Part shown: positions 60,801-64,000 of the stretch, in pieces
How the letters are laid out: each line of letters starts with the position of its first letter
Numbering within the stretch: the stretch's first letter is position 1
NCBI GenBank assembly: GCA_036345935.2
Contig: JADWOT020001880.1
Coordinates: 62,001-126,000 of the forward strand
DNA from: Taenia hydatigena
Taxonomy: Eukaryota > Platyhelminthes > Cestoda > Cyclophyllidea > Taeniidae
Reading direction: 5' to 3'
Length of the DNA stretch: 64,000 nucleotides
Notes under the pieces: model-generated
What the model was told of the DNA's origin: nothing
The model's input: only the letters and a program-made list of their open reading frames with translations
The model's database searches: none
Made by a program: the position numbers and the translations under genes

Positions 60801-63760
60801 TGACGCAACGGCGTCTCCCAAATAATGCCGTCCCTTTGTAGCAAGTAGTGACTACTTATTTTAAGGAACTGCCGCTTTGTTTGAATAGGAAGAGCTTGAG
60901 TAGCTTTGTGTAGATTTGAAAACCTTGGTTGTTTTAACAACGAACGGCAATTAAGTCAAAAAGGAAAAGTCAGGAGCGGTAACCGCGTTTTCTACTTAAA
61001 ATCAGTCCCTAGCCACATTAAGGCTCTTCCTTAATTTCAGCGGGTTCCACTGATCCCTTTTTTAAATTCCGTCTGCTCAACCACACTCAGAGGTCTGAGT
61101 CGCGCTGGTGGACCATCCCACCCTTAGCTGCTCTGCACGTCGGCAGCGCTCCCCTTGAAGTTCTTCTTGGAGAACGCCGCCGGGTGCTACACTTACCTCA
61201 ACACTTCGCCAAAGCACAAACAACTTTGGCTTTAAGTCATTTTTCCTCAGGAAAAGTCACTTTGTGCCAGAGAGTGTGGTACTATGTAACAGTTTTATCA
61301 CCAACAAACACAAAAATCTTTTTTTCTTATTAGGACCACCATATTCAAACGATCAGTCACGCGGCAAATCCATGCAGTTGTTTGCATGAGCACTTGTAGT
61401 CACCCCATTGTTGCACCCACTCGACTCTAACGACCCAAATCAAAAAGCGAGATGAGTCAGAAGATTCAGACAACCAAACATTCGGAGCAGATTCATCTGT
61501 CGCGCAGTAAGTTGATACAAACTTCACCATTTTAAAAGGGCCGAAGATGTTTCTGCATACAAAATGAGCGATAAAAGTCCATTGTTTTGAATGGATGCTT
61601 TCGAAGAGGCGTGAGCTAGCAAGTAGCACTTTTGGTGGGCAACTTACCTCTAGACATCAGCGCACCTAGTCCGCTTTCCAGTCATTTAACATATCCCGAC
61701 TACGATTGTCTAGAGTCTCAAGGCCAGTCAAGCGTCTACTTGCGGTAAATAAAGAAGACGAGGATGCGACAGTGAGTGTTAAGATCGTGCAATGTCCTAC
61801 AACAATATGATATAGTTTCCTTTGCTTGACTGCTCACACCTGTTTTTAAAGAGACGGTGTTATCTTGCACACCTTCGGAATATTGCGGGAAGATCTTACT
61901 TTTTCCCTTGATTGTAGAAACTCAGAGGCTAACAAACTTGACAGAGACAAAAGTGAGTTCGAGTGGTTGTTTGCATACAGGGAATGCAGACAACATTTAG
62001 TTTGAAAGCAGCAAGCTATTGTCACTTTTGAGGACGACTAAACTGGGCCTGTTACAGACGCCTGAGGCTCATGGGGTAAGCACGTCAACAGATCATCGAT
62101 GCGTTCTACCAGGTGTGGGATAGATACCTCGGATGACTCACCGACTTAGTGAAATGGCGATGCGGGCTATTTTACTCCTCTGCCTCCAACGGCTGGACGG
62201 ACGTTAGAGGTCAAGTGCTATGGAGAGGCACAATGCCACCTAAGTTGATAAAATGAGCTTATCAATAGGTCGAAGGACACTCACAACAAATTGCCTTTAA
62301 AACCGGTCACAAGGGAGCAAGCAGGCAGCATCTGAATGACCAAATGACTGTTGAAGAATGTCTGTGGGCTGCGATGCCGCTCTGACACAAAGCTGACCTC
62401 ATGCGCATATAAGAATCCATCTGCTCACGATTTAATTTAGTTGATTCAAAGATTTTTATTCCGCACAAAGCGAACCACAGGCAGCATTCAGTGGAATCAA
62501 ATAGAGGTAACACTTACAATCGGTCTTAGAGGCTTGTCCGTAATAGTATGTTGCCATCTTCCTACCATGGTAAGGAGTGGAAATGATCTGTGTTAGGAGA
62601 GTATAATGTAGTGGAAGGGGGTAAGTAGATGGCAACATGGGTGAGTTGATTTGGTGGCGGGTGGGATTCCTTGCAGTCACCTAAGAATCACTATAGTTCC
62701 ATCGCCACGAGGATGCTCACGAGTATCTACTGGCAGTGCAGGAGCGTTCACCTGACTCACTCAAACATAACACATTCCGAGAGCTATTCTCCGGTCAGAC
62801 AGTGACAAGGAGTAGGTTTGATATCATACCATTTTTGCACGTATCCATCATGCATAACACCCAAACAGCATTCCCCTCTGGTTCGTGCTTGCACTACAAT
62901 GCAGTGAATGCAGCACAGCATCCAAGTCAAATGATTGCTGTCTCGATCTCTCCTACAGTGTACAGCAAGGCTAGACTTTGCAAGTATGAGCTTGATACAA
63001 CTACTAAGACAATGTAGAAGCACGCAAACTCTTCCAACCATACCTTTTACTGGAGAAAAGTGTGGCACGATGCGTAGGAGAGGAAGAGCTCCGTGATGGA
63101 ACTGCATACATGGGCAGCATCTGCGTCCATCGAGTGCTCTTATTCTCATTATTCAGTTAAACAGGTTAATGGATGCACCACCACTTCTGCCCTGTAACCA
63201 AAACCATTTCCTTTACTCTGCACCTGGTGCAGCACAATGACAAATGCCCTCTTTGCTCAAATAACTGCCTCTTTTAATGCACTACGATACATGCATTACT
63301 CCACAGAACAAGAAGAACGTTTGATAACAGAAGGAAAGGAAGGTATAATGTGTTTGCCGACAAAGTGCAGTACTTAATGTTGTGAGGGCAATTTAAAAGT
63401 AACAAATTCTGACTAGGTCATCAAAGTTTCTTTGGACAAGCAAATATTCATCACAATTTTTATGCCATTTGTCATAGAAAACAGGTCTAGAATGTACTAT
63501 CAGCCTCAACAAATCTCCTCATTCCCTACACCTTTACAATAAACAGTAAAACGAGCACACCTAACGTCTGTCACATTTCATCTACAATAGGTCTGGATGC
63601 CTTCGGTGCACGTCTACTGACCATGCTTCAGTAACCGACTTGCAACGATGCGTAGTCAAGTAGAATGAAGGTAGCACTTTAAATCATCACCGTGGTCTGC
63701 TTGCATCAGCAGCCCACTCTACGCTAATGGCTTACCAGTGGCCAAAATTTTCCCATCCCA
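57900..63760. repeat. Downstream block D3, unidentified gene remains
   Basis: Third copy of the block, in the same orientation, with no homeobox copy in front of it. Matches to D2 start near 57,960 (AAACGATTTGGTTTTAACTC against AAACAATTCGGTTGTAACTC at 51,917) and continue through CGAACCAAACTGG-type and GTCATGGAGTCCATGAGGAG regions to ATGGCTTACCA near 63,728. Open frames differ from those of D1 and D2, so coding function is not maintained. Confidence 0.6.
61197..61235 (-). other. Conserved exon end with GTAAGTGTA donor (D3)
   Basis: Minus-strand KPKLFVLWRSVE precedes GTAAGTGTA, parallel to D1 and D2. A small change of side chains and the same frame as D2 hint that this exon was coding when the blocks duplicated. 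Confidence 0.45.
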
Positions 63761-64000
63761 TAAATAATCCTCTGAGTCATGTCTTTGCCAGGGTTAATTC
63801 CTCTGCAAGACAGGAGTAAGCGTCCGGGCATGCGGGTGCATCCCTCTGGTCTTTGTGCGCTTATGTCAACGATCCCACCCACCAATAGACGGCAACGTTT
63901 AGCAATGGTGGAAAGGGCGGTCTACAAGAACGCGTGATATAGTCATGTCAAAATGTCCATAAGTGTTGGGCTACGTTTTCCTCGATCGCAGTAAGCAACA
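63761..64000. other. End of window, nothing recognised
   Basis: No exon, repeat or motif that I can support. Confidence 0.5.

Noticed and set aside
62784..63149. 121-codon minus-strand frame in D3
   Set aside because: Cys-rich by composition, not open in D1 or D2 and without recognisable domain order or splice sites.
1..64000. Transposon, CRISPR, rRNA or tRNA genes
   Set aside because: No reverse transcriptase, transposase or integrase motifs, regular spacer arrays, cloverleaf or rRNA core sequences were recognised by eye. A profile search could still find degraded elements.

Overview
This is metazoan nuclear DNA and not a prokaryotic replicon. Genes are split by introns of about 90 to 1,100 bases with GT/AG borders. 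No long uninterrupted bacterial-type reading frame, operon, rRNA or tRNA was seen. Two gene families explain nearly everything recognisable: the ryanodine receptor (RyR, the intracellular calcium-release channel) and a divergent NK2-class homeobox gene. Gene architecture and sequence divergence suggest a flatworm, perhaps a tapeworm; that placement is inference.

The window is a graveyard of duplications. An ancestral unit, [RyR 3' exons] - [about 2 kb spacer] - [3-exon homeobox gene], appears several times, each copy cut differently. Homeobox copies, here H1 to H6, lie at 7.2-7.7, 13.5-15.0, 18.4-19.5, 19.5-19.7 (minus strand), 23.9-25.6 and 50.0-51.7 kb. Only H6 (49,984-51,726, three exons, 437 codons plus stop) is fully open. 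It has a tinman-like N-terminus, a basic nuclear-localisation-like motif and a homeodomain with Tyr54. The others have lost the start codon or carry stops, frameshifts or truncations.

RyR 3' ends occur as fragments at 12.1 kb, 15.5-16.7 kb (copy A), 20.9-22.1 kb (minus strand), 23.3 kb and 43.5-47.7 kb (copy B). In copy B the last six exons, covering the late membrane segments, the pore with GGGIGDE, the final helix, the zinc-binding C-terminal domain and the stop codon, are open and splice-compatible. The exon just before them is broken.

From 30.8 to 41.3 kb lies the only RyR amino-terminal material: beta-trefoil/MIR, RIH, first SPRY, second RIH-like and RyR-repeat exons in the right order on the plus strand. 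It has frameshifts, stops and large missing parts (SPRY2/3 and most of the central solenoid). With copy B it reads as one intron-containing, internally deleted RyR pseudogene feeding into H6.

Three related 4.5-6 kb blocks (25.8-30.4, 51.9-57.4, 57.9-63.8 kb) follow the homeobox copies H5 and H6. They share conserved splice-donor-like sites on the minus strand and may be remains of a third gene that I cannot name. The first 7 kb and 7.7-11 kb hold only weak local repeats.
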